Positions 17,941-26,612 of a DNA stretch of 64,000 nucleotides are shown here, piece by piece. This DNA is from Amycolatopsis marina (GTDB lineage: Bacteria; Actinomycetota; Actinomycetes; Mycobacteriales; Pseudonocardiaceae). Under the pieces are notes generated by a model. That model did no database searches. It was given only the letters and a program-made list of their open reading frames with translations, and was not told the DNA's origin. The stretch covers positions 620,001 to 684,000 of the forward strand of contig NZ_FOKG01000001.1 in the NCBI RefSeq assembly GCF_900111885.1, given 5' to 3'. The position numbers and the translations under genes are program-made. Each line of letters opens with the position of its first letter. Position 1 is the stretch's first letter.

Positions 17941-19316
17941 CAGCGATCACCTGGTGTGGGCCTGGGGCGGCAGTCCACCCCCGGTTGCCCACCCTGCTGC
18001 GGCGCCGAGGACGCGGTCGCCGAGGTCGATTCGTTCGGCTGCTCGGCACCACCGACGAGGCCGCCGGACTCGGACTGCGGCTCGCAGTAGTCCAGCACGT
18101 TGTTCCGGCGGAGCGTGTCGATGTACTGCCGGGCTTCGGCGAGCCCGTCCCGCTTGACGCCGTTCGCGACGGCGGCACGGGCGTCCTGCTGGAGGTCAGT
18201 CAGGTTCAGCTTCTCGCACAGGGTCGCCTCCGGCGGGCACGAACCCTCCGCCTGCCGGTGCAGGTCGAATCCGAGGATGCTGCCCTGCACTCCCTGGAAG
18301 ATGACCACCTCGGAGTCGGGTGACGCGCCGACGTAGTACTGCCGGAGGACGAAGTATCTGGTGGCTATCGCCGCAGCGGCCAGCAGGATCAGCGCCAGTC
18401 CCAGCGCCACCAGCAGCCGGATCCGCTTACGGCGTTTGGCTTTTGGGTCTGTCTCCGGTTCTTCGGGTTCGACCCGCTGTGGTTGTGGTGGCGGCGCGGT
18501 GAGCGCACGGGCCCGCGCGGCGGGGGAATCACCCTGATGGTTGTGCTCGTCACTGCCGTCGCCTGCGGCACCGCCCACGATCGGGGCGTCCTCACCGAAG
18601 TCGACGTCGACCACGTCGGCGACGATCACGGTGACGTTGTCGGTGCCACCGCCCTTGAGTGCCAGTTCGATCATCCGGTCGGCGCAGTCCTGCGCGTCGG
18701 GAATCTGAATCGCGTCGGCCAGGGTCTCGTTGCTGACCATGCCCGAGAGGCCGTCGGAGCACAGCAGGTAGCGGTCACCCGCCCTGGCCTCGCGCACGGT
18801 GAGGCTCGGCTCCACCTCGTGCCCGGTGAGGGCCTTGAGCAGCAGGGACCGCTGCGGGTGGGTGGCGGCCTCCTCCTCGGTGATCCGGCCCTGCTCCAGC
18901 AACTCGTTGACGAAGCTGTCGTCGCGGGTGATCTGGGTCAGCTGGCCACCGCGATACAGGTACGCACGGGAGTCACCGACGTGCACCAGCCCGAGCCGGG
19001 TTCCGGAGAACAGCACGGCGGTGAGCGTGGTGCCCATTCCGTCGAGGTCGGGGTCACCGGCGACCAGTTCGGAGATGGCGGCGTTGCCGTGCGAGACGGC
19101 CTCGCGCAGCTGGGACAGGAGGTCGTCGCCCGGCTCGTCGTCGTCGAGCGGGGCGAGTGAGGCAATGACGACCTTGCTCGCCACCTCACCGGCGGCGTGG
19201 CCGCCCATGCCGTCGGCAAGGGCAAGCAGGCGGGGGCCGGCGTAGACGGAGTCCTGGTTGCTGGAACGAACCAGGCCACGGTCGCTGCGGGCCGCGTAGC
19301 GGAGGACGAGGGTCAT
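17940..19316 (-). CDS. pstP: Ser/Thr phosphatase PstP (PP2C)
   Basis: A 458-residue membrane phosphatase that reverses PknA/PknB phosphorylation. The cytosolic PP2C domain (about 1-235) has metal-binding Asp residues in SNQDSV, LADGMGGHAAGEV and SDGLSGM. The GGTDNVTVIV block closes the site. An acidic, Gln/Pro-rich linker precedes a helix (LLVALGLALILLAAAAIATRYFVL), then an extracytoplasmic domain of about 120 residues with four Cys, and a Ser/Gln/Pro-rich end. Its start overlaps the fhaB stop by four bases. Confidence 0.95.
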   Translation of the reverse strand: MTLVLRYAARSDRGLVRSSNQDSVYAGPRLLALADGMGGHAAGEVASKVVIASLAPLDDDEPGDDLLSQLREAVSHGNAAISELVAGDPDLDGMGTTLTAVLFSGTRLGLVHVGDSRAYLYRGGQLTQITRDDSFVNELLEQGRITEEEAATHPQRSLLLKALTGHEVEPSLTVREARAGDRYLLCSDGLSGMVSNETLADAIQIPDAQDCADRMIELALKGGGTDNVTVIVADVVDVDFGEDAPIVGGAAGDGSDEHNHQGDSPAARARALTAPPPQPQRVEPEEPETDPKAKRRKRIRLLVALGLALILLAAAAIATRYFVLRQYYVGASPDSEVVIFQGVQGSILGFDLHRQAEGSCPPEATLCEKLNLTDLQQDARAAVANGVKRDGLAEARQYIDTLRRNNVLDYCEPQSESGGLVGGAEQPNESTSATASSAPQQGGQPGVDCRPRPTPGDR

Positions 19317-19801
19317 GGGCGAAGCTCGATCACCGTCTTGCCGATCCGGATGGGGACGCCGAGCGGTACTCGGAGGGGTGCAGTGACCTTAGCCCGATCG
19401 AGGTATGTGCCATTCGTCGAGCCCAGGTCTTCGACATACCAGTCGTCACCACGTAGTGACAGTCTGGCGTGCCGGGTGGAAGCGTAGTCGTCGTCGAGCA
19501 CGAGTGTGGAGTCATCTGCCCGACCGATCAGGATCGGCCTTCCGTCCAGCGCGATCCGGGTGCCGGACAGCGCGCCGTGCGTGACGACCAACTGGCGCGG
19601 AGTCTTTCCGCCACGGGGTCTCTTGGCGTCCTTGTTCCTGCGGAACCCGGGAACCTGGACACGCAGGCCGGAGGCCGCGTAGAGATCCGAGCGAACCACG
19701 CGTAGCGCGGTCAGCACGAACAGCCAGAGCAGGATGAGAAAACCTACTCTGGTGAGTTGAACGACCAGCTCTGGCACCTGTTGTGTCAGCTCCCGCCTCA
19801 T
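19313..19801 (-). CDS. fhaB: FHA-domain protein FhaB (FipA)
   Basis: A 162-residue membrane-anchored phosphothreonine reader. One N-terminal helix (about 17-37) leads to a basic linker with RPRGGKTPRQ. The FHA domain at about 70-160 has the pThr-binding ILIGRADDSTLVL, YASTRHARLS and GSTNGTYLD elements. Mycobacterial FhaB is a PknB substrate and binds FtsZ/FtsQ. It overlaps pstP by four bases and is the first gene of the leftward signalling and elongation operon. Confidence 0.94.
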   Translation of the reverse strand: MRRELTQQVPELVVQLTRVGFLILLWLFVLTALRVVRSDLYAASGLRVQVPGFRRNKDAKRPRGGKTPRQLVVTHGALSGTRIALDGRPILIGRADDSTLVLDDDYASTRHARLSLRGDDWYVEDLGSTNGTYLDRAKVTAPLRVPLGVPIRIGKTVIELRP

Positions 19802-19948
19802 CGCGCGCCCGACTCGCGGCGGGTGTTCGCCGCGAGTCCCCCTGTGAGGTCGCCATTATGCGCCGACGCCCGCACCCAAGCCCTGCGGGATCGCCGGGTC
19901 CGCCTTCCTCCAGTTCACCAACTCCGTGAAATCGACCGTTGTCCAGGC

Positions 19949-21268
19949 TCAGCCCTGCGTCCGGAACACCAGGGAGGAGTGCCCGACCCGGATGACGTCC
20001 CCGTCCGCGAGCTGCCACGTCTGCACGGGGGTGCCATTGACGGTGGTGCCGTTCGTCGAACCGATGTCGGCCAGCGTCGCGCTCTGGCCGTCCCAGGTGA
20101 TCTCGAGGTGGCGACGGGAGACGCCGGTGTCCGGCAGCCGGAAGTCGGCGTCCTGGCCGCGGCCGACGACGTTGCCGCCCTGCTTGAGCGAGTACGTCCG
20201 GTTGGAGCCGTCGTCGAGCTGGAGGCTGGCCGCCAGCTGGCGGTTGCCACCCTGCACGGCGGGCGGCGCGTAGCCCTGCTGGGCGTACGGGTCCGGCGGA
20301 GCCTGCTGCGGGAAGCCACCGCTCTGCGGCGGAGGTCCGGGCGGCATCGGCTGGCCTGGCTGTCCGTAGCCCTGGTCGTATCCGGGCGGCTGTCCGTACC
20401 CCTGGTCGTATCCGCCTGGTTGGCCTGGTTGGCCATAGCCCTGGTCGTAACCCGGCTGGCCGTAACCCTGGTCATAGCCGGGCTGAACGCCCGGCTGGTC
20501 GTAACCAGGAGGGGGTGGCTGGCCTGGCTGTCCGTAGCCCTGGTCGTATCCGGGCGGCTGTCCGTACCCCTGGTCGTATCCGCCTGGTTGGCCTGGTTGG
20601 CCATAGCCCTGGTCGTAACCCGGCTGGCCGTAACCCTGGTCATAGCCGGGCTGAGCACCCGGCTGTGCGTACCCGGGGTCGTATCCCGGCTGGCCCGGCT
20701 GACCGGGCTGGCCCGGCTGGCCATAACCCTGGTCGTATCCGGGCTGACCCGGCTGTCCATAGCCGTACTGGCCTTGCTGTCCGTACGGGTCGCCCTGGTC
20801 GTACTGGCCGTAGCCGGGAGGCTGGCTCATTGGTGGGTCTCCTGCGTCGCTGGTTCGTGCTGACCGTGGTGCGCCACCGGCATTCTGTGCCGAGACGTCG
20901 GGATCCACGGTCGAGCGGGTCTTGAACTGTCCAGTATGCAGCGCCTCGTTGCGCTCGAGCGAGACTACGACGTCACCATAGGTGTCCCAACCGTGCTCGG
21001 CGAGGTGCTCCGCCACCGCATCGGCGAGCACTTTGGTGACCCGTTGTTCATCGCCTGCCATCCGATCGTGGTCGGCAGCCCCCAGTGACACGATGTAGTG
21101 ATTCGGGGCGAGTTGCCGGCCGCCCGCCAGCTCCCGAACATTGCCCTCACTCTCACGCTCCAGCGCCTGCGCCACTTCCTGTGTGACGACGTTGCCGCCG
21201 AACATCCGCGCAAAGGTATTGCCCACGATGTCCTCAAGGCGCCGATCAAAGCGCTGAACGCGGCCCAC
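19949..21268 (-). CDS. fhaA: FHA-domain protein FhaA with GYGQPG repeat linker
   Basis: A 439-residue cytosolic regulator of polar peptidoglycan synthesis that binds phosphorylated MviN (MurJ) in mycobacteria. The N-terminal DUF3662 domain (about 1-125) has [19 protein letters not shown]. Next comes a long disordered linker of [14 protein letters not shown] units, rich in Gln/Pro/Gly/Tyr. The C-terminal FHA domain has [20 protein letters not shown] and [10 protein letters not shown]. The GTG start at 21268 has AAGGAG eight bases upstream; the longer open frame has no family similarity. The linker DNA contains an exact 138-bp duplication. Confidence 0.94.
   Translation of the reverse strand: MGRVQRFDRRLEDIVGNTFARMFGGNVVTQEVAQALERESEGNVRELAGGRQLAPNHYIVSLGAADHDRMAGDEQRVTKVLADAVAEHLAEHGWDTYGDVVVSLERNEALHTGQFKTRSTVDPDVSAQNAGGAPRSARTSDAGDPPMSQPPGYGQYDQGDPYGQQGQYGYGQPGQPGYDQGYGQPGQPGQPGQPGYDPGYAQPGAQPGYDQGYGQPGYDQGYGQPGQPGGYDQGYGQPPGYDQGYGQPGQPPPPGYDQPGVQPGYDQGYGQPGYDQGYGQPGQPGGYDQGYGQPPGYDQGYGQPGQPMPPGPPPQSGGFPQQAPPDPYAQQGYAPPAVQGGNRQLAASLQLDDGSNRTYSLKQGGNVVGRGQDADFRLPDTGVSRRHLEITWDGQSATLADIGSTNGTTVNGTPVQTWQLADGDVIRVGHSSLVFRTQG
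20349..20654. repeat. 138-bp exact direct duplication inside fhaA linker
   Basis: Bases 20349-20486 are identical to 20517-20654, an offset of 168 bp (56 codons), in frame. The first copy runs into other linker sequence at 20487. The duplicated unit holds smaller [16 protein letters not shown] repeats. Perfect identity, including third codon positions, indicates a recent event or ongoing correction between copies. Confidence 0.85.
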
Positions 21269-21395
21269 CGGGACGTCTCCTTCTCTGCGTATGTGCTTAC
21301 CAGGCGATCGTATCTGGATTGAGGCCGTTAGACACTGGGGCCGGTGAAACCCGATCCGGGCGCCTGATACGCTTCTCTGGCTGTCGCAGTTGCTC

Positions 21396-21481
21396 GGGCG
21401 AGTGGCGGAATGGCAGACGCGCACGGTTCAGGTCCGTGTGTCCGAAAGGACGTGAGGGTTCAACTCCCTCCTCGCCCACCA
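21396..21481 (+). tRNA. leuT: tRNA-Leu (CAG)
   Basis: A class II tRNA. The acceptor arms GGGCGAG (21396-21402) and CTCGCCC (21471-21477) pair fully, followed by A and an encoded CCA at 21479-21481. The D-loop region is GTGGCGGAATGGCAGACGC, the anticodon CAG is at 21429-21431, and the long variable arm is TGTCCGAAAGGAC. The T-loop is GGTTCAACTCC. It reads CUG, the main Leu codon in this genome type. Mycobacteria have leuT in the same place beside fhaA. Confidence 0.96.
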
Positions 21482-21486
21482 TGTTC

Positions 21487-21502
21487 GGAGACCTTGGTCT
21501 CC
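21487..21502 (+). terminator. short hairpin after tRNA-Leu
   Basis: GGAGACC and GGTCTCC pair perfectly around a TT loop, five bases after the tRNA CCA. The pyrimidine-rich TTCCCTT follows. Probably part of the tRNA 3' end or terminator. Confidence 0.55.
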
Positions 21503-21530
21503 TTCCCTTCGGGGAGGTCGTTCGTATCTT

Positions 21531-21549
21531 CTGGGGGCCGAGCCCCCAG
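21531..21549 (+). terminator. strong G+C hairpin downstream of tRNA-Leu
   Basis: CTGGGGGC and GCCCCCAG pair perfectly around CGA and are followed by ACCCCC. The hairpin lies 50 bases past the tRNA and looks like the main terminator of the tRNA transcript. Confidence 0.65.
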
Positions 21550-21668
21550 ACCCCCACGGCGCGTTGTCTCGTCCTGGCGCGCATCGAGGGGTCGTCGCCG
21601 TACTCACCAGGCCCTGTCGGGTCGCTGATCTTCGCTGTTTTGTGGGGTGTTTCACCCTTGGCGCCCAT

Positions 21669-21699
21669 CCGGCGGGAACTCGTGACGAATTCCCGCCGG
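21669..21699. terminator. family A palindrome, copy 2
   Basis: Fifteen-base arms CCGGCGGGAACTCGT and ACGAATTCCCGCCGG, with one mismatch, around a single G. The element lies between the tRNA-Leu transcript and the stop of the convergent FKBP gene. The core lacks one C relative to the other copies. Confidence 0.7.
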
Positions 21700-21709
21700 G
21701 GGCGAGGCC

Positions 21710-22081
21710 TTAGCTGACGTTGACCAGGTCTACTACGAAGACCAGGGTTTCGCCGGGTTTGATAACGCCGCCGGCGCCGCGGTCTCCGTAGGCCAGGTCG
21801 GGCGGGATGACCAGCTTGCGCCTACCGCCGACCTTCATCCCCTGCACGCCGCGGTCCCAGCCAGGAATGACATGTCCCGCGCCGAGGGTGAACTGCAGCG
21901 GCTGGCCACGGTTGTAGGACGCGTCGAACTCCTCGCCGGTGGAGAAGGACACACCGACGTAGTCGACACTCACCGTCTGGCCGGACTGAGCTTCGGCGCC
22001 GTCGCCGACTGTGAGGTCGACGGTCTGCAGCTCGGTGGGCGGCGTGCCTTCCGGGCGGTCGACCTCGGGCTTCTGCGCCAT
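21710..22081 (-). CDS. FKBP-type peptidyl-prolyl isomerase
   Basis: A 123-residue cytosolic FKBP that isomerises X-Pro bonds. The fold is present in full: VSVDYVGVSFSTGEEFDASY, then FTLGAGHVIPGWDRGVQGMK with the Val-Ile and Trp of the binding pocket, then RRKLVIPPDLAYGDRGAGG and ETLVFVVDLVNVS. No signal peptide. ATG 22081 has AAGGAG upstream; the much longer open frame in the same frame covers the desaturase 3' end antisense and is not coding. It lies 95 bases downstream of the desaturase on the same strand. Confidence 0.93.
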   Translation of the reverse strand: MAQKPEVDRPEGTPPTELQTVDLTVGDGAEAQSGQTVSVDYVGVSFSTGEEFDASYNRGQPLQFTLGAGHVIPGWDRGVQGMKVGGRRKLVIPPDLAYGDRGAGGVIKPGETLVFVVDLVNVS

Positions 22082-22176
22082 GCGTTGCTCCTTCTTCGTC
22101 AGTTTTTGGGGCACCGTCCGCCAGAGTCGCGGACGATGCCCAACGGTAACCGGGCGCTCGGTCACCTTCCCCGAAG

Positions 22177-23202
22177 CTAGTGCGCGTGTTCCCGCCTGAT
22201 CGGCTCGCCGACGCTGTGCAGATGCCCGAGGGCCTCCCGCCAGGAATCGGCGAGTCCGGTTTCGTGGTAGGGCAGGCCCAGTTCCGTGCAGTAGTTGCGG
22301 ACGACGTGCTGCGCCTTCGGCAGATTCACCGTCGGCAGGTGCGGGAACAGGTGATGCTCGATCTGGTAGTTCAGTCCGCCCATCGCGTGATCGACGAACG
22401 GTCCGCCCCGCACGTTTCGGGAGGTGAGGACCTGCCTGCGAAGAAAGTCGAGCTTCTGCCCCGGCTTCAGCATCGGCATGCCCTTGTGTCCGGGAGCGAA
22501 GACCGATCCCATGTAGACACCCCAAAGTCCTTGGTGGATAACGAAGAACACCAGCGCCTTGCCCGGTGAGAGTACGAGCAGAAGTGCGGAGAGATAGGCC
22601 ACCGCGTGGGTGAGCAGCAGGGCGGCTTCCAGGCCTCTGCGCTTGAGGCCGGGCCGCAGCACCGCCCGTGCGCTCGCGTAGTGCAGGTTCAGCCCTTCCA
22701 GGGTCAGCAGCGGGAAGAAGAGGAAAGCCTGCCAGCGACCGAAGAACCTGGGTATTCCCTTTGCGACCCGTGCCTGGTCCTCGGACCACACCAGAATGTC
22801 CGGCACCACGTCGGGATCGAGTTCCTCGTGGTTGGGGTTGGCGTGGTGACGGGTGTGCTTGTCCATCCACCAGCCGTAACTCATCCCGACACAGAGATTG
22901 CCCGCCAGCCGTCCGGCGATCTCACTGGGTTTGCGGGTGCGGAACACCTGGCGGTGTGCGAGGTCGTGCGAGACGAGGGCGATCTGGGCGAACATGATGG
23001 CGAAGAACCCCGCGAGCAGCAGTTGCAGCCAGGAGTCGCCGAGGGCGAAGAACGCCACCCAGCCGCCGACGAACAAGGTCGCGATCACGCCGATCCGCGC
23101 CGTGTAGTAGCCGGGGCGCCGGTCGAACAGGCCTGCTCGCTGTACCCGGCGGGACAGTTCGGCGAAGTCGCTGCCGGTGCGTACCGCGTTGTCGATCGTC
23201 AT
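22177..23202 (-). CDS. membrane fatty-acid desaturase
   Basis: A 341-residue di-iron membrane desaturase/hydroxylase. The three histidine boxes are HDLAHRQ, HTRHHANPN and QIEHHLF, separated by two pairs of membrane helices. This is the acyl-lipid/acyl-CoA front-end type pattern (third box QxxHH), which introduces a double bond into fatty acids. I chose ATG 23202 (MTIDNAVRTGS), since the upstream part of the longer frame is low-complexity. Transcribed divergently from the acylase gene across a 184-base gap. Confidence 0.9.
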   Translation of the reverse strand: MTIDNAVRTGSDFAELSRRVQRAGLFDRRPGYYTARIGVIATLFVGGWVAFFALGDSWLQLLLAGFFAIMFAQIALVSHDLAHRQVFRTRKPSEIAGRLAGNLCVGMSYGWWMDKHTRHHANPNHEELDPDVVPDILVWSEDQARVAKGIPRFFGRWQAFLFFPLLTLEGLNLHYASARAVLRPGLKRRGLEAALLLTHAVAYLSALLLVLSPGKALVFFVIHQGLWGVYMGSVFAPGHKGMPMLKPGQKLDFLRRQVLTSRNVRGGPFVDHAMGGLNYQIEHHLFPHLPTVNLPKAQHVVRNYCTELGLPYHETGLADSWREALGHLHSVGEPIRREHAH

Positions 23203-23386
23203 GTCACCGACTCTCGTCTCCCGCGCGGCCGGTGGTAAGCCCGCTGCCACCCCGATCGGGGGTAGGGCCAACCCCCGGATCGACGTAGTCCAGAAGAGGG
23301 GTAGAACGCGAAAAGTCTTCACAAAGTGAAGTACCCGTGGGTAACGTGCGGCTCGTCACGGTGGACACAGCGCGAAGGGTGCGGTC

Positions 23387-26300
23387 ATGCGGGCACTGGC
23401 AGCGATCATCTCGACAGCCGCACTCGCCGCGGGGCTGGTGACGGTTCCGGCGCACGCGGCGCCGAGGCCTCAGGCCCTACCGGAGGTCGCGCAGGCCGAC
23501 GACTTCTGTGTCGGCCAGTGCTCCGACATCCTGCCGCCAGGACAGAACGGCAACGCCACACTCGCGGAGATCCTCGCCCACCAGACGCTGGGTACGAGGC
23601 CCGCGCACTCTGCCGACCAACTCGACGAGTACGCGGCGCTGGCGAATTCCTACGGCGGCCTGACCACCGACACCATCAACGACTTCTTCAACGACGCCTC
23701 GTTCGGTGTGCCCGCCGATCAGGTGGCCAGCACGATCAAGCCTCGCGAGGACGTCACGATCATCCGGGACAAGGCCACCGGCGTGCCGCACATCTACGGC
23801 ACCACCCGGTCCGGCACCGAGTTCGGCGCCGGGTACGCGGCGGCGCAGGACCGGCTCTGGCTGATGGACGTGATGCGCCATGTCGGTCGCGGTCAGCTGA
23901 CGCCGTTCGCCGGTGGCGCCGAGGGCAACCGATCGCTGGAACAACAGTTCTTCAGCGCCGCGCCCTATACGGAAGCGGAACTGCAGCAGCAGATCGAGGA
24001 CGTGGCGGCGTCGGGCCCGAGGGGGGCGCAAGGGCTCGCCGACGCACAGGCCTATGTGGACGGTATCAACGCCTACATCGAAAAGGCGCACAGCGGCAGG
24101 ACCTTCCCGGGCGAGTATGTCCTGACCGGACACGTCGACGCCATCACCAACGCAGGCGAGATCAGGCCGTTCAAGCTGACCGACCTGGTGGTGCTCGCCT
24201 CGGTGGTCGGCGCCCAGTTCGGCGCGGGTGGTGGCGGCGAGGTGCAGGCGGCCATCGCCAAGCTCGCGATCCAGGAACGCTACGGCTTCGAGGAGGGCGA
24301 GCGGATCTGGCAGAGCCTGCGCGAGGAGGACGACCCGGAGACCGTGCGCACCCTGCACGACGGGCAGAGCTTCCCCTATGGCAAGGCTCCCGCCGATCCA
24401 CAGGGAGCCGCGATGCCGGAACCGGGCTCGGTGAGTGAGCAGCAGCTGGTGTTCGATCGGAGCGGATCGGCGAGTGCGGGAACCACCGCGAAGGCCGATG
24501 TGCCCGCGCCCGCCGATCTCGAACCCGCACGCGGCATGTTCGCCGACGGTGTGCTGCCCGAGGACCTGCTTTCGGACAAGCACGGCATGTCCAACGCGCT
24601 CGTCGTCTCCGGCCGGCACACCGAGAGCGGCAACCCCGTCGCCGTCTTCGGTCCGCAGACCGGCTACTTCGCCCCGCAGTTGCTGATGTTGCAGGAACTG
24701 CAGGGGCCGGGGATCAGCGCGCGCGGCGCGTCCTTCGCGGGGGTGAGCTTCTACGTCCTGCTCGGCAGGGGCCAGGACTACTCCTGGAGCGCCACCACTT
24801 CGGCCCAGGACATCATCGACACCTACGCACTCGAACTGTGCGAGCCGGGCGGGGACGCAGCCACGAAGGAGTCGAACCACTACCGCTACCAGGGGCAGTG
24901 CCTCCCGATGGACGTGGTGGAGCGAACGAACTCCTGGAAGCCCACCATCGCCGATCCCACGCCCGCGGGCTCGTACACCCTGCGCAGCTATCGCACGAAG
25001 TACGGCCCGGTGACCCACCGTGGAATCGTCGAGGGAAAGCCGGTGGCCTACGCGTCACTGCGGTCCACCTACTTCCATGAGGTGGACTCGCTGCTCGGCT
25101 TCCAGGAGTTCAACGACCCGGACGCAATCCGTTCCGCAGCGGATTTCCAGCGAGCGGCGGAGAAGGTGAACTACACCTTCAACTGGTTCTACGTCGACTC
25201 CGACGACATCGCGTACTACAACTCCGGAGCTAACCCGGTCCGTAACTCCACTGTGGACCCGAGTATGCCGGTGCTCGCGGACGCCGGATTCGACTGGCAG
25301 GGCTGGAACCCGGAGGGCAACCAGGTGCGGGTCACACCGGCTGCCGAGCATCCCAACTCGATCAACCAGGACTACTACATCAGCTGGAACAACGCGCAGG
25401 CCAAGGACTACGCGGCGGCCGGGTACGAGAAGTCCTCCGTGCATCGGGGTGACCTGCTCGACACCAGGGTGCGGGACCTCATCGCGGGCGGCGGCAAGGT
25501 CACCAGGGCCAACCTGACCAGGGCGATGGCCGAGGCCGCGCTCGCGGACCTGCGTGCGGAGCAGGTGCTGCCGCAACTACTGCGCGTCGTCGACACCGCC
25601 GAGGTGACTGACCCAGCGGCAGCGGCGGCGCTCGGCAAGCTGCGGGCGTGGCTCGAGGCTGGCGGGCTGCGCACGGAGACCACGCCGGGCAGCGAGGTCT
25701 ACCACCACGCTGAGGCGATCAAGATCATGGACGCGTGGTGGCCGATCCTGGTGCGAGCCCAGTTCGAGCCCGGCCTCGGCGCGGACGGCTTTGCCGCCAT
25801 GACGCGAGTGCTGAAGGTGGACGAGGCACCCTCCGACGTGGCCCACCGTGGTTCGGCCTACCAGGCCGGCTGGTGGGGATATGTCGACAAGGACATCCGT
25901 TCGGTCCTCGGTGACCCGGTGCAGGAACCGCTCGGCGACCGGTTCTGCGGAGGCGGTGACCTGGCCCAGTGCCGACAGGTCCTGCTGGACACCGTGGCTC
26001 AGGCCGCGGCCAGGCCGAGCACCGAGGTGTATCCGGGTGACTCCGACTGCGCTGCGGGGGAGCAGTGGTGCGCCGACTCCATCATCCACAGTGCACTCGG
26101 CGGGATCAACCAGGACAAGATCAGCACGCAGAACCGGCCGACCTTCCAACAGGTGGTCGAGTTCCCGGCACGGCGCGGTGACGACGTTGCCAACCTCGCC
26201 GCGGGCAAGCAGGTGAGCGCGACCAGCTTCGAGCGCGGCTGGTACCGCCTGCCGCCCGAACGCGCCGTGGATGGTGACTACCGCACCAGGTGGGCCAGCG

Positions 26301-26581
26301 ACTGGAACGACGACGAGTCGATCACGGTGGACCTCGGAAGTGTGCAGGCGGTGGCGAGGGTCGTGCTGCACTGGGAATCTGCTTTCGGCAGGTCCTACCG
26401 GATCGGGCTTTCCACCGACGGGACGCGGTGGCGGGACGCGGCCGTCGTGACGGACGGCAACGGAGGTGTCGACAACCTCGCCTTCGCCGCGGGTGACGCC
26501 CGGTTCGTCCGGATGGCCGGCGTCGAGCGCGGAACCAGGTACGGCTACTCACTGCACGAGTTCGAGATCCACGCCCACTGA
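23387..26581 (+). CDS. secreted penicillin-acylase-family enzyme with C-terminal discoidin-like domain
   Basis: A 1064-residue secreted Ntn-hydrolase that hydrolyses amide bonds, such as acyl-homoserine lactones, penicillins or other N-acyl compounds. A signal peptide ends at AHA (about residue 24). The alpha-chain region follows with GVPHIYGTTRSGTEFGAGYA. The autocatalytic site is HGM/SNALVV with Ser402 as the new beta-chain N-terminal nucleophile, then VFGPQTGYFAPQLL and GLGADGF. Residues about 930-1064 form an F5/8 type C (discoidin) fold: NLAAGKQVSATSFERG, AVDGDYRTRWAS and ITVDLGSVQAV. This fusion suggests binding to a surface glycan. A secreted SGNH hydrolase gene starts 31 bases downstream. 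Confidence 0.9.
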   Translation: MRALAAIISTAALAAGLVTVPAHAAPRPQALPEVAQADDFCVGQCSDILPPGQNGNATLAEILAHQTLGTRPAHSADQLDEYAALANSYGGLTTDTINDFFNDASFGVPADQVASTIKPREDVTIIRDKATGVPHIYGTTRSGTEFGAGYAAAQDRLWLMDVMRHVGRGQLTPFAGGAEGNRSLEQQFFSAAPYTEAELQQQIEDVAASGPRGAQGLADAQAYVDGINAYIEKAHSGRTFPGEYVLTGHVDAITNAGEIRPFKLTDLVVLASVVGAQFGAGGGGEVQAAIAKLAIQERYGFEEGERIWQSLREEDDPETVRTLHDGQSFPYGKAPADPQGAAMPEPGSVSEQQLVFDRSGSASAGTTAKADVPAPADLEPARGMFADGVLPEDLLSDKHGMSNALVVSGRHTESGNPVAVFGPQTGYFAPQLLMLQELQGPGISARGASFAGVSFYVLLGRGQDYSWSATTSAQDIIDTYALELCEPGGDAATKESNHYRYQGQCLPMDVVERTNSWKPTIADPTPAGSYTLRSYRTKYGPVTHRGIVEGKPVAYASLRSTYFHEVDSLLGFQEFNDPDAIRSAADFQRAAEKVNYTFNWFYVDSDDIAYYNSGANPVRNSTVDPSMPVLADAGFDWQGWNPEGNQVRVTPAAEHPNSINQDYYISWNNAQAKDYAAAGYEKSSVHRGDLLDTRVRDLIAGGGKVTRANLTRAMAEAALADLRAEQVLPQLLRVVDTAEVTDPAAAAALGKLRAWLEAGGLRTETTPGSEVYHHAEAIKIMDAWWPILVRAQFEPGLGADGFAAMTRVLKVDEAPSDVAHRGSAYQAGWWGYVDKDIRSVLGDPVQEPLGDRFCGGGDLAQCRQVLLDTVAQAAARPSTEVYPGDSDCAAGEQWCADSIIHSALGGINQDKISTQNRPTFQQVVEFPARRGDDVANLAAGKQVSATSFERGWYRLPPERAVDGDYRTRWASDWNDDESITVDLGSVQAVARVVLHWESAFGRSYRIGLSTDGTRWRDAAVVTDGNGGVDNLAFAAGDARFVRMAGVERGTRYGYSLHEFEIHAH

Positions 26582-26612
26582 GAGAGCATCTGTTCGCCAG
26601 CAGGAGGTATCC

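Noticed and set aside
20349..20760. CRISPR-like tandem repeats
   Set aside because: The repeats are in frame inside fhaA, encode the GYGQPG linker, have variable short units and no unique spacers.
22177..22870. N-terminal extension of FKBP through 22870
   Set aside because: The extension overlaps the desaturase gene in a different frame; the ATG at 22081 has a proper ribosome site and gives the usual FKBP length.
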